DNA of 64,000 nucleotides from Mesorhizobium sp. M00.F.Ca.ET.216.01.1.1 (GCF_004010325.2 NZ_SADR02000008.1:179876-243875), one strand, 5' to 3'; positions 8,217 through 17,659 are shown, counted from the first letter of the stretch. Notes: generated by a model from the letters alone, not told the origin. Program-made: numbers and translations.

Positions 8217-9752
8217 TTAATCCATATGCGCGGCCGGCGCCCCACCGGCGGTCGGACCAGCCTTTGGCTTGCGCAGCACGAAAACAAACGGGATGGCAAG
8301 CAGCGTCATCATCATCAGCAGCTTGAAGTCGTTGACGTAAGAAATCATCATTGCCTGGATATTGACCATGCCATCCATCTGCGAAAGCGTCGTTGGATCG
8401 CCGCCCGCAGCCGCCGGCGAGGCCGCCCATAGATTCGGGTTGAACGGGTTGATGAAGGCCGACAGCTCGGCGTGATTGATCTGCGTGTTGCGGACCAGCA
8501 GAACCGTGACGACCGATACGCCGATCGACGAGCCGAGATTGCGTACCAGGCTGAACAGCGCCGTGGCATCGGTGCGGTAGCGCGCGTCGAGCGTGGCGAA
8601 GGCGACGGTCGACAGCGGCACGAACACCATTCCCATCCCCAGGCCCTGGATGACGCCGGAGCTGAGGATCAGCCAGTTATCCATCTGAGGCGTGAAGCCA
8701 GCCATCGTATAGAGTGACTGCGCGGTCAGGAGAAAGCCGATGACGACGAGGATTCTGGCATCGATCCTGTGCATGATCCGCCCGACGACGAGCATCGCAA
8801 TCATCGTGCCGACACCGCGTGGCCCCAAGACGATGCCGATGGTGAGGGTCGGATAGCCGAAGATGGTCGACAGCATTGGCGGTAGCAGCGACATGCTCGC
8901 CAAAATGAGCACGCCCATGACAAAGATGAACGCCAGTCCGGTCACGAAATTGCGGTCGAGGAAGATCTTCGGGTCAATGAAGGGGTGCTCCGCCGTCAAG
9001 GTGTGAATGATGAACACCCAGAAGCCGGTGATGGAAAGACCAAGCTCGATCCATATCTCGACCGAGGAAAACCAGTCTACCTCGCCGCCGCGATCGAGCA
9101 TCAGCTGCAGCGCGCCAACGCCGAGCGAGAGCATGGCGAAGCCGAAGAAATCGAAGCTCCGTACCCGCCGGGCAATATTGGGAAGGTATGCGGCCATGCC
9201 GAGGAAGGCGATGATGCCGACCGGCAGGTTGATGAAGAACACCCAGCGCCAGTTGAAATTTTCGGTCAACCAGCCACCCAGGGTCGGGCCAAGGATTGGT
9301 CCCAGCATGATGCCGGCGCCCCAGATTGCCATCGCCTGGCCATGACGTTCCCTGGGATTGATGTCGAGCAGGAAGGTCTGCGACAGCGGCACGATGGCCG
9401 CGCCGAACACGCCTTGCATCAGCCGGAAGAAAACGATGGTCTCCAGGCTCCAGGCGATACCGCACAGCATGGAGAAGACGGTGAAGCCGACAACCGCCGT
9501 CAGGAACAGTTCCTTGCGGCCGAAGCGGTCGGCCAGCCAGCCGGTCACCGGCGTCATGATTGCGGCGGCAACGATGTAGGAGGTCAGCACCCAGTTGATG
9601 TTGTCCGGGGAGGCGCCGAGATCGCCGGTCATGGTCGGCAGCGCGACGTTAGCGATCGTCGTGTCGAGCGCCTGCATGATCGTCGCCAACATGAGCGCAA
9701 CAGTGATCAGGCCGCGGTGCGGCACTTCGCGAAAAGGTTCTGGCGTGCTCAT
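8217..9752 (-). CDS. emrB: EmrB/QacA-type DHA2 multidrug efflux permease
   Basis: 511-residue major facilitator of the 14-helix DHA2 family. The first helix carries the DHA2 signature ALDTTIANVALP, followed by motif A as GWLADRFGRKELF and the motif C-like GPILGPTLGGWL on helix 5. It exports hydrophobic drugs by proton antiport and normally works with an HlyD/EmrA adaptor, which is encoded upstream in the same orientation after a MarR gene. A 308-base non-coding stretch separates it from that adaptor gene, unusually long for this pair. The symbol is used in the family sense only. Confidence 0.92.
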   Translation of the reverse strand: MSTPEPFREVPHRGLITVALMLATIMQALDTTIANVALPTMTGDLGASPDNINWVLTSYIVAAAIMTPVTGWLADRFGRKELFLTAVVGFTVFSMLCGIAWSLETIVFFRLMQGVFGAAIVPLSQTFLLDINPRERHGQAMAIWGAGIMLGPILGPTLGGWLTENFNWRWVFFINLPVGIIAFLGMAAYLPNIARRVRSFDFFGFAMLSLGVGALQLMLDRGGEVDWFSSVEIWIELGLSITGFWVFIIHTLTAEHPFIDPKIFLDRNFVTGLAFIFVMGVLILASMSLLPPMLSTIFGYPTLTIGIVLGPRGVGTMIAMLVVGRIMHRIDARILVVIGFLLTAQSLYTMAGFTPQMDNWLILSSGVIQGLGMGMVFVPLSTVAFATLDARYRTDATALFSLVRNLGSSIGVSVVTVLLVRNTQINHAELSAFINPFNPNLWAASPAAAGGDPTTLSQMDGMVNIQAMMISYVNDFKLLMMMTLLAIPFVFVLRKPKAGPTAGGAPAAHMD

Positions 9753-10060
9753 GATGCGGAACTTCCGGCAGGTAACAAAAACGTGTACACAAGGTTTCCG
9801 GGCGGCGAGGCCTTCCGTGTGGAGAGACCCTCATCGCGGTGCGACGCGATTATCGATGTGGGGGTTACATCGACCGAGCGTCTCGATAAAACGGGCGCCT
9901 GCCGCCCGGAAACTTCAGGACCGAAGGGTCCTGCGTCGAACGATTCAGGCTTCGGTCAGGCCGCAACGCAGCCAGGTCCGACCCCTCAACCCTTCCCGCA
10001 CCTCCCATCGGACCAATCCTGTCATCTCCATCCAAACTCGCCGTATGGCGACCGTTTCGT
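9753..10060 (-). other. long emrA-emrB intergenic spacer with small hairpin
   Basis: No gene found. A 7-bp hairpin CAGGACC-GAAG-GGTCCTG lies at 9916-9933 with no T-run. The stretch may lower read-through from emrA to emrB or carry a second promoter, but no clear promoter was found. Confidence 0.45.
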
Positions 10061-11236
10061 CTACTTAACCTCGCCGGCCGTGGCGTGGCCGAAGATGCCC
10101 GGCAGCCCGCGGGAAACACCGGTGTCAACAGTGACGGCAGCACTCATGCCGGTGCGCAGCGCCATCTTGCCGTCAGGGTCGGTCAACTGCAGGCGCACCG
10201 GAATGCGCTGGGTGACCTTGACCCAATTGCCGGTAGCATTCTGGGCAGGCAGCAGCGAGAACTCGGCCCCCGTGCCGGCGCCGATCGCCTTGACGGTGGC
10301 TTCGAACGTCTTGCCCGGATAGGTATCGACCACGATTTCGGCCTTCTGGCCGGGCTTCATGTTGGTGAGCTGGGTTTCCTTGAAGTTGGCGTCGATCCAG
10401 GTGTCGCCGGTCTCGACCAGCGAAAACAGCGGCGTGCCGGCGCCGACATACTGGCCGACCTTGAACGAGGCGGCCTGGCTGACGATGCCGTCGGCCGGCG
10501 CCCTGACCGTGGTTTGCGCCAGGTCGTAGGCAGCCTTGTCGCGCGCTGCGAGTGCGGCCATCACGGTCGGATGCTTGTCGGTCTCGATGTCGGGATTGCC
10601 GCCGAGTGCCGCCTTGGCGCTGGCGATGCCCTGCTGGGCCACGGCCAGCTGCTGCTTGGCCTTGTCGAGATCGTTCCTGGCTTCGTCCAGCGCCGACTTG
10701 GCATTGATGCCCTTCTGCGCAAGGTCGGCGGCGCGGTCGTATTGCGACTGCGCATACTCGACTTCGCTGCTGTCGGACTTTTCCTGCGCCATCGCCTGGC
10801 TGTAGGCAGCGCGCAACTGCTCGACGTTGAGCCGTGCGCCGGCCACCGCCGCGTCGGCCTGCGCCAATGCGATCCGGTATGGCTCGGGATCGATGGCGAA
10901 CAGCAGGTCGCCCTGCTTGACCAGCTGGTTGTCGGCGATATCGACCCGAACGATGCGTCCCGCCGTATCCGCGGCGATCGACACCTTGGCCTGCTGCAGG
11001 TTGGCGTTGTCGGTCTCCTGGTAGCGGCCGCCGGTCACCCAGACGTAGCTGCCACCGGCGATCAGTGCCACAGGCAGCGCAAACATCAAAAGGAAACGGC
11101 CGACGCGACGCTTCTTCGGCGGCACTGGCGCCGGTTGTTCCGGAGGAGCCACCGTCACCGGAGTTGCAGCCGGCTTTTCGGGAGCCTCCATCTCCAGCTT
11201 GGTCACATTCTCGTCTATCTTGGCTACCGCGTTCAT
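10061..11236 (-). CDS. emrA: HlyD/EmrA-type membrane fusion adaptor
   Basis: 391-residue periplasmic adaptor of a tripartite efflux pump. A short cytoplasmic N-terminus is followed by one membrane helix (RFLLMFALPVALIAGGSYVW, about residues 47-66), a split biotinyl-lipoyl domain (first half AGRIVRVDIADNQLVKQGDLLF), a long Ala/Gln-rich coiled-coil hairpin at roughly residues 135-215, then the second lipoyl half (VRAPADGIVSQ) and beta-barrel. The start at 11236 has GGAAGG upstream and follows the MarR stop by 22 bases; an upstream in-frame start would overlap that gene. Likely partner: the DHA2 permease downstream. Confidence 0.92.
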   Translation of the reverse strand: MNAVAKIDENVTKLEMEAPEKPAATPVTVAPPEQPAPVPPKKRRVGRFLLMFALPVALIAGGSYVWVTGGRYQETDNANLQQAKVSIAADTAGRIVRVDIADNQLVKQGDLLFAIDPEPYRIALAQADAAVAGARLNVEQLRAAYSQAMAQEKSDSSEVEYAQSQYDRAADLAQKGINAKSALDEARNDLDKAKQQLAVAQQGIASAKAALGGNPDIETDKHPTVMAALAARDKAAYDLAQTTVRAPADGIVSQAASFKVGQYVGAGTPLFSLVETGDTWIDANFKETQLTNMKPGQKAEIVVDTYPGKTFEATVKAIGAGTGAEFSLLPAQNATGNWVKVTQRIPVRLQLTDPDGKMALRTGMSAAVTVDTGVSRGLPGIFGHATAGEVK

Positions 11237-11258
11237 GCTGCTGCGCCTTCCGTATTCT

Positions 11259-11720
11259 TCACTTTTCCAAGGACGACGTTTCGTCGTCCGCAAGATTCTG
11301 CACGATCGCCTCCAGCGCCTTGATCAGGATGCGGCGATCTTCCGGCGAAACGCCGACAAGCGATTCCTCATAGACTTCGCCGGCAAGGCTCTTGACCTTT
11401 GCGTAAGCCTCGCTCGCCTTGGCGGTCGGGAAAATCATGCGCACGCGGCGGTCGGCGGCATCGGACCGGCGCTCGATCCAGCCGCCCTCCTCCATGCGGT
11501 CCACCAGGCGCGATACGCTGATCGGCTCGATTTCGAGAAGCTCGGCAAGCCGGGCCTGCGCGACGCCCTCCTCCTTGGCGACACGGACCAGAAGTCGCCA
11601 TTGCGCCGAGGAAAGGCCGAAGCCGCTGGCGCGCGCCTCGAAGCGCTTGCGCATCAGGCGCTGCACGTCGTGGATCAAGAAGCCCAATCTGTCGATGCCG
11701 TCGGAAACCATGAGCGGCAT
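11259..11720 (-). CDS. MarR-family repressor of the efflux operon
   Basis: 153-residue winged-helix regulator. The core GLSSAQWRLLVRVAKEEG, the recognition helix region LLEIEPISVSRLVDRMEEGGWIERR and the wing DRRVRMIFPT are textbook MarR/EmrR. It is first in the operon with EmrA- and EmrB-like genes, so it probably represses the pump until a ligand binds. A near-perfect palindrome overlaps the expected promoter just ahead of the start. No ribosome site is evident before the ATG at 11720 or the ATG at 11711, so the start is uncertain and translation may be leaderless. Confidence 0.9.
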   Translation of the reverse strand: MPLMVSDGIDRLGFLIHDVQRLMRKRFEARASGFGLSSAQWRLLVRVAKEEGVAQARLAELLEIEPISVSRLVDRMEEGGWIERRSDAADRRVRMIFPTAKASEAYAKVKSLAGEVYEESLVGVSPEDRRILIKALEAIVQNLADDETSSLEK

Positions 11721-11723
11721 ATA

Positions 11724-11741
11724 TAATAAGCGTGCTTACTA
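11724..11741 (-). promoter_or_regulatory. MarR operator palindrome
   Basis: Inverted repeat TAGTAAGC-AC-GCTTATTA (7 of 8 arm positions pair) four bases upstream of the MarR start, in an AT-rich patch. Size and shape fit a MarR dimer site; autoregulation is inferred. Confidence 0.6.
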
Positions 11742-11895
11742 TTCAAGCCGACGCATTGCGCCAGAGACCGGCAAGTTTGTATGGCAGCCATGCAAAAGCG
11801 GTCATGGTTAGCGATTCATGGATGGCAGAAGAAATCCGCGTTCCGGTCGACCTGCGCCCACACCGGACCCACATATCGAGCCCGATGGTCAACGC

Positions 11896-12804
11896 TTACA
11901 CCACCGATTTCATCCAGGCAGAAAAGGCCTCGATGTGCGGCTGCAGGGGGTGACCGGGTACGGATACGAGATAGAACCCGTAGCCCGGGAGACACAGATC
12001 GTATGCCTTGACCAGCGCTCCATTTTTGAGCTCGCGGCCGACAACCACGTCGCTGCAGATAGCGATACCCTGGCCCGCCGCGACCGCATCAATCGCGTGC
12101 AGTTCTTCGCGAAAGCTCAGGTCGCAAGCCTTGTTGGTATCCGGGAAGCCGGGATCGACGGAGCGTGCCGCTGCCAACCAACACGACCAGGTCGGTGCTT
12201 CGCGATCACGGTTCATCCAATCAAAATGGATGAGCGGATATTGCAATACATCGGCGGCCCGCTCGATCTGCCGGGCGCCCTTGGCGAGCAATTCCGGACT
12301 GCATACCGGAAAGAACCGGTCCCGAAAAATTTCTTGGGCGGCAAGGTCGGGAGGCATTGTGCGGGCATAGCGGATCGCGACATCGGCATTGCCGGCGCGC
12401 AAGTCCAACACCGAGTCGGTGCCGATGATCTCCAAAGAAATCTCAGGGTGCTCTTCCCGCCACTTTGGCAGGCGCGGCACCAGCCACCGACTGGCGAATG
12501 CATTCGGGCTCGTCACACGCAGCGGACGTTGGCCGACGCCGGCCGAGGCTGATGCAATTGCGGTGGCGAAAGCGTCGAAGCCGTTCCGAATTGCTGGGAA
12601 AAGCCGCTCACCCGCACTCGTGAGCAAAAGTGGCCGAGGCCGCCGTCGGAACAACGGTTGTCCGCAGATGCCCTCGAGCAACCGAATTTGGTGGCTGATG
12701 GCCGTGGGCGTCACGCCGAGCTCAATCGCGGCCGCCCTGAAACTCATGCGCCTGGCAGCCGCTTCGAAGGCGCGGAGGGATCCAAGCGGCGGAAGTTTTC
12801 TCAT
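11896..12804 (-). CDS. LysR-family regulator (GcvA-like)
   Basis: 302-residue LysR-type regulator. The N-terminal helix-turn-helix reads LRAFEAAARRMSFRAAAIELGVTPTAISHQIRLLE, typical of the GcvA/AmpR branch, and the rest is the periplasmic-binding-like effector domain. It is divergent from a berberine-bridge-type FAD oxidase gene 117 bases away, the usual arrangement for a LysR protein and its target. Effector unknown. Confidence 0.92.
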   Translation of the reverse strand: MRKLPPLGSLRAFEAAARRMSFRAAAIELGVTPTAISHQIRLLEGICGQPLFRRRPRPLLLTSAGERLFPAIRNGFDAFATAIASASAGVGQRPLRVTSPNAFASRWLVPRLPKWREEHPEISLEIIGTDSVLDLRAGNADVAIRYARTMPPDLAAQEIFRDRFFPVCSPELLAKGARQIERAADVLQYPLIHFDWMNRDREAPTWSCWLAAARSVDPGFPDTNKACDLSFREELHAIDAVAAGQGIAICSDVVVGRELKNGALVKAYDLCLPGYGFYLVSVPGHPLQPHIEAFSAWMKSVV

Positions 12805-12921
12805 TCGTGGAATCTAGATGAATTTGGCTCATCTGGCGACTGAGATATTCGACTTTGCGGCGGGTGAAGGCCCATGAGATCATCGCATCCAGCCTGTCTG
12901 GATCACGAAGGGAATCCCTTG

Positions 12922-14316
12922 ATGAGCACGCTCGAGCTGATGGACGATCCCAGGACAGGGCCAGCCCTGCACGCTTCGGACGTTGCGCGGCTCAGGCAGG
13001 CAATTCGCGGGGATTTGGTCCTCCCGGACGATTCCGGCTATGACCGGGCACGCAGAGTTTGGAATGGAATGGTCGACAAGCGACCAGCAGCGATCATCTA
13101 CTGCACCGAATCCCACGATGTCGTCACGGCCGTCAGCTTTGCCAGATCGCAAAACTTTCTCGTCGCCGTTCGCGGCGGTGGTCACAACGTCGCCGGCACT
13201 TCGGTATGCGACGGCGGCGTCGTAATCGACGTGTCACGCATGAAGCGGATTGAGGTCGATCCAGTTCGCCGTATTGCGCGCGCAGAGGCCGGCTTGAACC
13301 TGGGAGAGTTCGATGAAGCCACGCAGGCTCATGGCCTCGCGACGACCATGGGTGTCAACGCCGATACCGGCATAGCTGGACTGACACTCGGCGGCGGGTT
13401 TGGCAAGCTTGGCCGCAAACATGGTCTGAGCTGCGACAATCTTGTAGCCGTAGAAATCGTGACGGCGGACGGCCGGTTGCTCAAGGCAAGCGCGGCCGAA
13501 AACACGGATCTCTTCTGGGGCATTCGGGGCGGCGGCGGCAACTTCGGTGTTGTTACAGCCTTCGAATACAAGCTTCATCCCGTGGGTCCCCTGCTCATCG
13601 CGGGGTCCGTGCTATACCGCTACGATCATGCGCGCGAAGCAATGCGGTTCTACCGCACGTTTTCGAGCAACGCTCCCGATGAGCTGAGCCTGGACGCGGC
13701 GCTTGTAACTGCGCCCTCAGGCGAACGCTTCTTCAGCATCTCGGCCTGTTACATCGGCCCGCTCGCTGAGGGCGAGCAAATCGTCCAACCGTTGAGAGAA
13801 TACGGTACGCCGGTTGAAGATCGGATTGCTGCTGTCCCGTATCTTCAAATCCAGTCAGCCGGAGACAGCATCTTTCCGCGCGGGCGGCGCTACTACTGGA
13901 AGGCGCAGTTCATGCGCGAAATCACTGACCTGGCGATCGACACAATGCTCGCAGCTTACGCGACCGCACCCAGCGAGTCGCTTCTTGTCCTGCAGCAGGT
14001 TGGCGGCGCAATCTCGCGTGTACCGACGCCCGAAACTCCCTACGCCAATAGAGATGCGCTTTACGATTGCTTCCCGATATCGATCTGGGACAATCCGACC
14101 AATGACGAAACGCACATCCGATGGGCGCGTGACCTATGGGATGCAATGAGACCGTTCTCGACCGGCGGCGTCTATGCCAACAATCTCGGCGAAGAGGGCA
14201 CAGACCGGGTCCTGGCAGCTTACGGCGAGAACTACCCGATGTTGGCTGCACTAAAAAACAAATATGATCCCACCAATTTCTTCCGCTTGAATCAGAACAT
14301 CAGGCCAACGATCTGA
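12922..14316 (+). CDS. FAD-linked oxidoreductase with BBE domain
   Basis: 464-residue berberine-bridge-like oxidase. The FAD-binding half contains RGGGHNVAGTSV, where the His is the usual covalent flavin attachment site, then LTLGGGFGKLGRKHGLSCDN and WGIRGGGGNFGVVTAFEY. The C-terminal BBE segment ends in KNKYDPTNFFRLNQNIRP. At the place where bicovalent members have Cys before the GGG loop, this protein reads GVNADTGIAG, so flavin is probably attached through His only. Start chosen at ATG 12922 with AAGGGA eight bases upstream. Probably controlled by the divergent LysR gene. Substrate unknown (sugar or aromatic alcohol oxidation in relatives). Confidence 0.9.
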   Translation: MSTLELMDDPRTGPALHASDVARLRQAIRGDLVLPDDSGYDRARRVWNGMVDKRPAAIIYCTESHDVVTAVSFARSQNFLVAVRGGGHNVAGTSVCDGGVVIDVSRMKRIEVDPVRRIARAEAGLNLGEFDEATQAHGLATTMGVNADTGIAGLTLGGGFGKLGRKHGLSCDNLVAVEIVTADGRLLKASAAENTDLFWGIRGGGGNFGVVTAFEYKLHPVGPLLIAGSVLYRYDHAREAMRFYRTFSSNAPDELSLDAALVTAPSGERFFSISACYIGPLAEGEQIVQPLREYGTPVEDRIAAVPYLQIQSAGDSIFPRGRRYYWKAQFMREITDLAIDTMLAAYATAPSESLLVLQQVGGAISRVPTPETPYANRDALYDCFPISIWDNPTNDETHIRWARDLWDAMRPFSTGGVYANNLGEEGTDRVLAAYGENYPMLAALKNKYDPTNFFRLNQNIRPTI

Positions 14317-14566
14317 GCGATTTCCGCCGCGGCTTCGGGTCCGAAAGCGGACCTAACACGTCGATTGGTAGCCTGATTGACAAGGCGATACGCCCTGGAT
14401 TGGCAACACGCCCGGCGGCATCGACTACAACTTCAATTCAATATGGGCATGAGCGCCGGCGCTGACGATCATCATCGTTTCAATTTTGCGCGGGGCACAA
14501 CTTCGATCAAACTGATCATGCAAGGAAGCGGCACCATGGCCGCGCCAATTGCGGACGAGGAGACTC

Positions 14567-15400
14567 ATGAACCCGACCGAGAAAGCGCTGTGGTTCGTCG
14601 AGAGCCATCTGCCGGAAGCGATTTCGCTCGACGATGTCGCCAAGAGCAGCGGCGTGTCGCGCTTTCATGTCACACGGGCCTTTGGCGCCGCCACCGGCCG
14701 TTCGGTGATGGGCTACATGCGCTCGCGCCGGCTGAGCGAAGCGGCGCGCAAGCTCGCTGCCGGCGCACCCGACATCCTCTCGGTGGCGCTCGATGCCGGC
14801 TAGGCCTCGCATGAGGCCTTCACCCGCGCCTTTCGCGTCCAGTTCGGCACCACGCCGGAACTGGTGCGCGCGCAAGGCAGCCTCAAAAAACTCGATCTCG
14901 TGGAGCCAATCCTGATGGACCAGTCCTTCCTGACCAATCTCGAACCGCCATGCTTCGAAACCAGCCGGCCTTTCCTCATCGCCGGCCTGGGTGAGCGCTA
15001 CAGCTGTGAAACCAGCGCCGGCATTCCTATGCAGTGGCAGCGGTTCGGCCCCTATATCGGCAACATTCCGGGCGAGGTCGGCGACATCGCCTATGGCGTC
15101 TGCGTCAACGGCGACGATGCCGGCAATTTCGACTACATCGCCGGCGTCGAGGTGTCGGATTTTTCCGACCTGCCGAAGGAATTTTTCCGCGTGCGGGTAC
15201 CAGCGCAGAAATATGCGGTATTCGCCCATCGCGAACACATCTCGACCATCCGTCGCACGGTCAACACGATCTGGAACAAATGGCTGCCGGCCTCCGGGCA
15301 CGAGATCGCCGATGCGCCCGAATTCGAGCGCTACGGCCCCGAGTTCGATCCGCGAAACGGCAATGGCGGGCTGGAAATCTGGATTCCTGTCAAGGCCTGA
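14567..15400 (+). pseudogene. AraC-family regulator with GyrI-like domain, one nonsense codon
   Basis: One reading frame holds an AraC/XylS DNA-binding domain (ISLDDVAKSSGVSRFHVTRAF) followed by a GyrI-like effector domain (RVPAQKYAVFAHREHIS ... GGLEIWIPVKA). It is interrupted by a single TAG at 14801-14803. The flanking residues DAG and ASHEAFTRAF match the second AraC helix-turn-helix, where family members normally have Tyr, so TAT or TAC to TAG is the likely change. Start has GGAG just upstream. The C-terminal part could still be made from an internal start near 14864, giving a lone effector domain. Otherwise the gene is freshly dead. Confidence 0.85.
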
Positions 15401-15431
15401 AGCGCCGCTGCGCACTTTTGGGCGAAGTGCC

Positions 15432-16367
15432 CTAGAGCTCCAGGTTCCAGTTCTGGCCGACCAGGTCCTTGCCGAAGGCGTGATGGCGCTCCTCGTCGGC
15501 GAGCTTGAAGCCTGATGCCTCGTAGATACGGCGGGCGGAGGTGAGGACGTCGTTGGTCCATAGCGTCAAGGTTTTGTACCCTTTGGCGCGGGCAAAGTTG
15601 ATGCACTCATCGACCAGCCGCTTGCCGATGCCGAGGCCGCGCGCCGAAGGCTCGACATAGAGCAGCCGAAGCTTCGCCACCTCGTCCGACTTGCGCACGA
15701 CGAAGACCGAGCCGACGATCTCGCCTTCCCGCTCGGCGATGCAGCCGCGCTCCCATTTCGGGTCGAAGGATTTGACGAAGGCGCCGAGGATCTCGGCGAC
15801 CAGCGCCTCATAGGTCTCGTCCCAGCCGTATTCCTGCGCGTAGAGAAGGCCCTGGCGATTGATGATCCAGCCGATGTCGCCGACCCTCGGAGGCCGCAGC
15901 ATGTAAGGGACTTTCGGCTCGGCATCCTCGCCGAGCAGGCGCTGCACCGTCTGCATGGCCTTGACCAGCCTGTCTTGTTCGGGAACTGAAAGCCGGTCGA
16001 GCAAGGCCGCGACCTGGTCATGCGAGCCCTGGTTCAGCGGGGCAAAGGCCTGCCGTCCGGCCGGGGTCAGCGCGATCGACGAGCGCCGCGCGTCGGCCTC
16101 GGTCGCGGCGCGCTCGACCAGGCCGCGTTGCTCGAACTTCTTCAGAAGCCGGCTGAGATAGCCGGGATCGAGGCCGAGATCGCGCGCAAGGTCGGTGGCG
16201 GTCAGGCCATCACGATGCGCCAGCTCGTAGAGCACCCGCGCCTCGGTCAGCGAGAAGGCGCTTTTCAGCCACCCTTCGTCGAGCAGGCCGATCTGGCGGG
16301 TATAGAAGCGGTTGAAAGCCCGCACGGCGTCTATCCGCTCCTTGCCGGGCTGATGATGAATCGTCAT
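15432..16367 (-). CDS. MarR regulator fused to GNAT acetyltransferase
   Basis: 311-residue two-domain protein. Residues about 10-145 form a MarR winged helix (FSLTEARVLYELAHRDGLTATDLARDLGL ... LSRLLKKFEQRGLVER). Residues about 155-311 form a GNAT domain with the acetyl-CoA loop as VEPSARGLGIGKRLVDECI and the later block ARRIYEASGFKL. Such fusions are a known single-polypeptide architecture, sensing or modifying an amine while controlling transcription. Start at 16367 has AGGAG seven bases upstream; an upstream in-frame ATG lacks a site. A short palindrome in the promoter may be its own operator. Confidence 0.92.
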   Translation of the reverse strand: MTIHHQPGKERIDAVRAFNRFYTRQIGLLDEGWLKSAFSLTEARVLYELAHRDGLTATDLARDLGLDPGYLSRLLKKFEQRGLVERAATEADARRSSIALTPAGRQAFAPLNQGSHDQVAALLDRLSVPEQDRLVKAMQTVQRLLGEDAEPKVPYMLRPPRVGDIGWIINRQGLLYAQEYGWDETYEALVAEILGAFVKSFDPKWERGCIAEREGEIVGSVFVVRKSDEVAKLRLLYVEPSARGLGIGKRLVDECINFARAKGYKTLTLWTNDVLTSARRIYEASGFKLADEERHHAFGKDLVGQNWNLEL

Positions 16368-16402
16368 GGCATGCTCCTGCCGGACCATGATCAATCAATT
16401 AG

Positions 16403-16415
16403 TTGACTTAGTCAA
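16403..16415 (-). promoter_or_regulatory. possible operator of the MarR-GNAT gene
   Basis: Perfect inverted repeat TTGAC-N3-GTCAA about 36 bases upstream of the start. On the minus strand TTGACT could also serve as the -35 box, so a bound dimer would block the promoter. Confidence 0.45.
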
Positions 16416-16525
16416 GTATCGCAGCGACGGACCTTATCTGGCACGGCGGATGAGGCCCTCGAAGCCGGCGGCGAGATTGGCGGTGCCGGCGGCGATGATC
16501 TTCGACAGGTTTCTGGCGCGGCCGC

Positions 16526-17659
16526 TCACGCCATCGGCAGTGCTGGCCAGCGGTCGACGATGCTGCCGCCGGAGAGGACGGTGATCGATCCGAAATGCTG
16601 CAGCACGGCCTCGCTCTGCGTCGGGCGCAGGAAAGCGTAGTCACCGGGCTTGACGCTCGCATCGCTAGGCAGGCCCATGAATTGCTGGTTGGAGGACAGG
16701 CCGAGCAGGCGGTTCGGCTTCATGCCGACGGGAAATTCCGGTTCGGCCATCCACTTGCCGCCATAGAGATAGCAACCCTTGCGCGGAAACAGGCCGATCG
16801 TCTGCAACGCCCGGGAAACAGCTGCCGGGCCCGGCAGCATCGGCTCGACCACTTTCAGGATCGGCGTCGCAATGAAGGCAGCCGGCTGAAAGCCATCGAG
16901 GCCGGGCGTGTCGAAATCACTGGGCAGCATGAAGGCGGAACCGATCGACACTTCATTGGCCACGCCGCCCCGGTGGAGCAGCGCGGTCTTGCTGCCGCCG
17001 ATGTTGAGGATGCGGCGCTGGTCCGCGCTAAGGCAGGCGGCGAATGCCACGGCTGATACTGACGCCTGTTCCAGGGCCCTCGCCGGTCCGCCGAACAGGC
17101 CGGGAATATGCGGCGCATGCGCCTCGTAGGCCATGATGCCTTCGCAACGCAGCCGCTCTTGGGTAGGCAATGCCTTCAGGGCCTGCGGGCTGGTGAAGCC
17201 GCCGCGATGCAGCCCCACATCGATCTCGAAAGCGATGCGCAACTCGATATCGAGTTCGCTCGCCAGCGCGCCATATTCCGCCAGCCTTTCCTCGGTGTCG
17301 ATCAGCCAGCACACGCGCGACCAGTCGGCGGCGCCGTTCGCCAGCACTGCCCTTGCCGCGCCAACCGGCATCGGCTTGCCGAACAGCATGTCGGCGTCGG
17401 GAAACGCCTTCAGCACCGCTTCGGCGACCGGCGGATGGAAGGTCATGAAGCGATTGGTCCCGAGCGCCTTGCCGATATACGAAAGCAGCGGCAGGCAAGC
17501 GAGCGACTTGTCGACCAGCCGCAGGGCAAGGCCCGGCGCCAAGCGTTCCCTGACCAAAGCGATGTTGTGGTCCAGGATGTCGAGGTCGAGCAGCAGGCAG
17601 GGTTGAAAGATGCCGGCGGCCTTCAGCGCATCTGACAATGCGGCGAAATAGGTGCTCAT
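16526..17659 (-). CDS. DSD1-type PLP enzyme (D-threonine aldolase / D-serine dehydratase-like)
   Basis: 377-residue fold-III PLP enzyme. An alanine-racemase N-terminal barrel begins at LLDLDILDHNI; the lysine in RLVDKSLACLPLL (near residue 51) is the likely PLP-binding residue. The C-terminal metal-binding domain shows HFGSITVLSGGSIVDRWPA. Relatives cleave D-threonine or related beta-hydroxy D-amino acids, or dehydrate D-serine. The start overlaps the stop of the broken lactone oxidase gene as ATGA, so it is the third gene of an MFS / oxidase / aldolase operon. Exact substrate unknown. Confidence 0.82.
   Translation of the reverse strand: MSTYFAALSDALKAAGIFQPCLLLDLDILDHNIALVRERLAPGLALRLVDKSLACLPLLSYIGKALGTNRFMTFHPPVAEAVLKAFPDADMLFGKPMPVGAARAVLANGAADWSRVCWLIDTEERLAEYGALASELDIELRIAFEIDVGLHRGGFTSPQALKALPTQERLRCEGIMAYEAHAPHIPGLFGGPARALEQASVSAVAFAACLSADQRRILNIGGSKTALLHRGGVANEVSIGSAFMLPSDFDTPGLDGFQPAAFIATPILKVVEPMLPGPAAVSRALQTIGLFPRKGCYLYGGKWMAEPEFPVGMKPNRLLGLSSNQQFMGLPSDASVKPGDYAFLRPTQSEAVLQHFGSITVLSGGSIVDRWPALPMA

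Noticed and set aside
8985..10322. 445-codon plus-strand frame across emrB and the spacer
   Set aside because: Antisense shadow of the DHA2 permease; composition is His/Arg/Gln-rich and no start signal is present.
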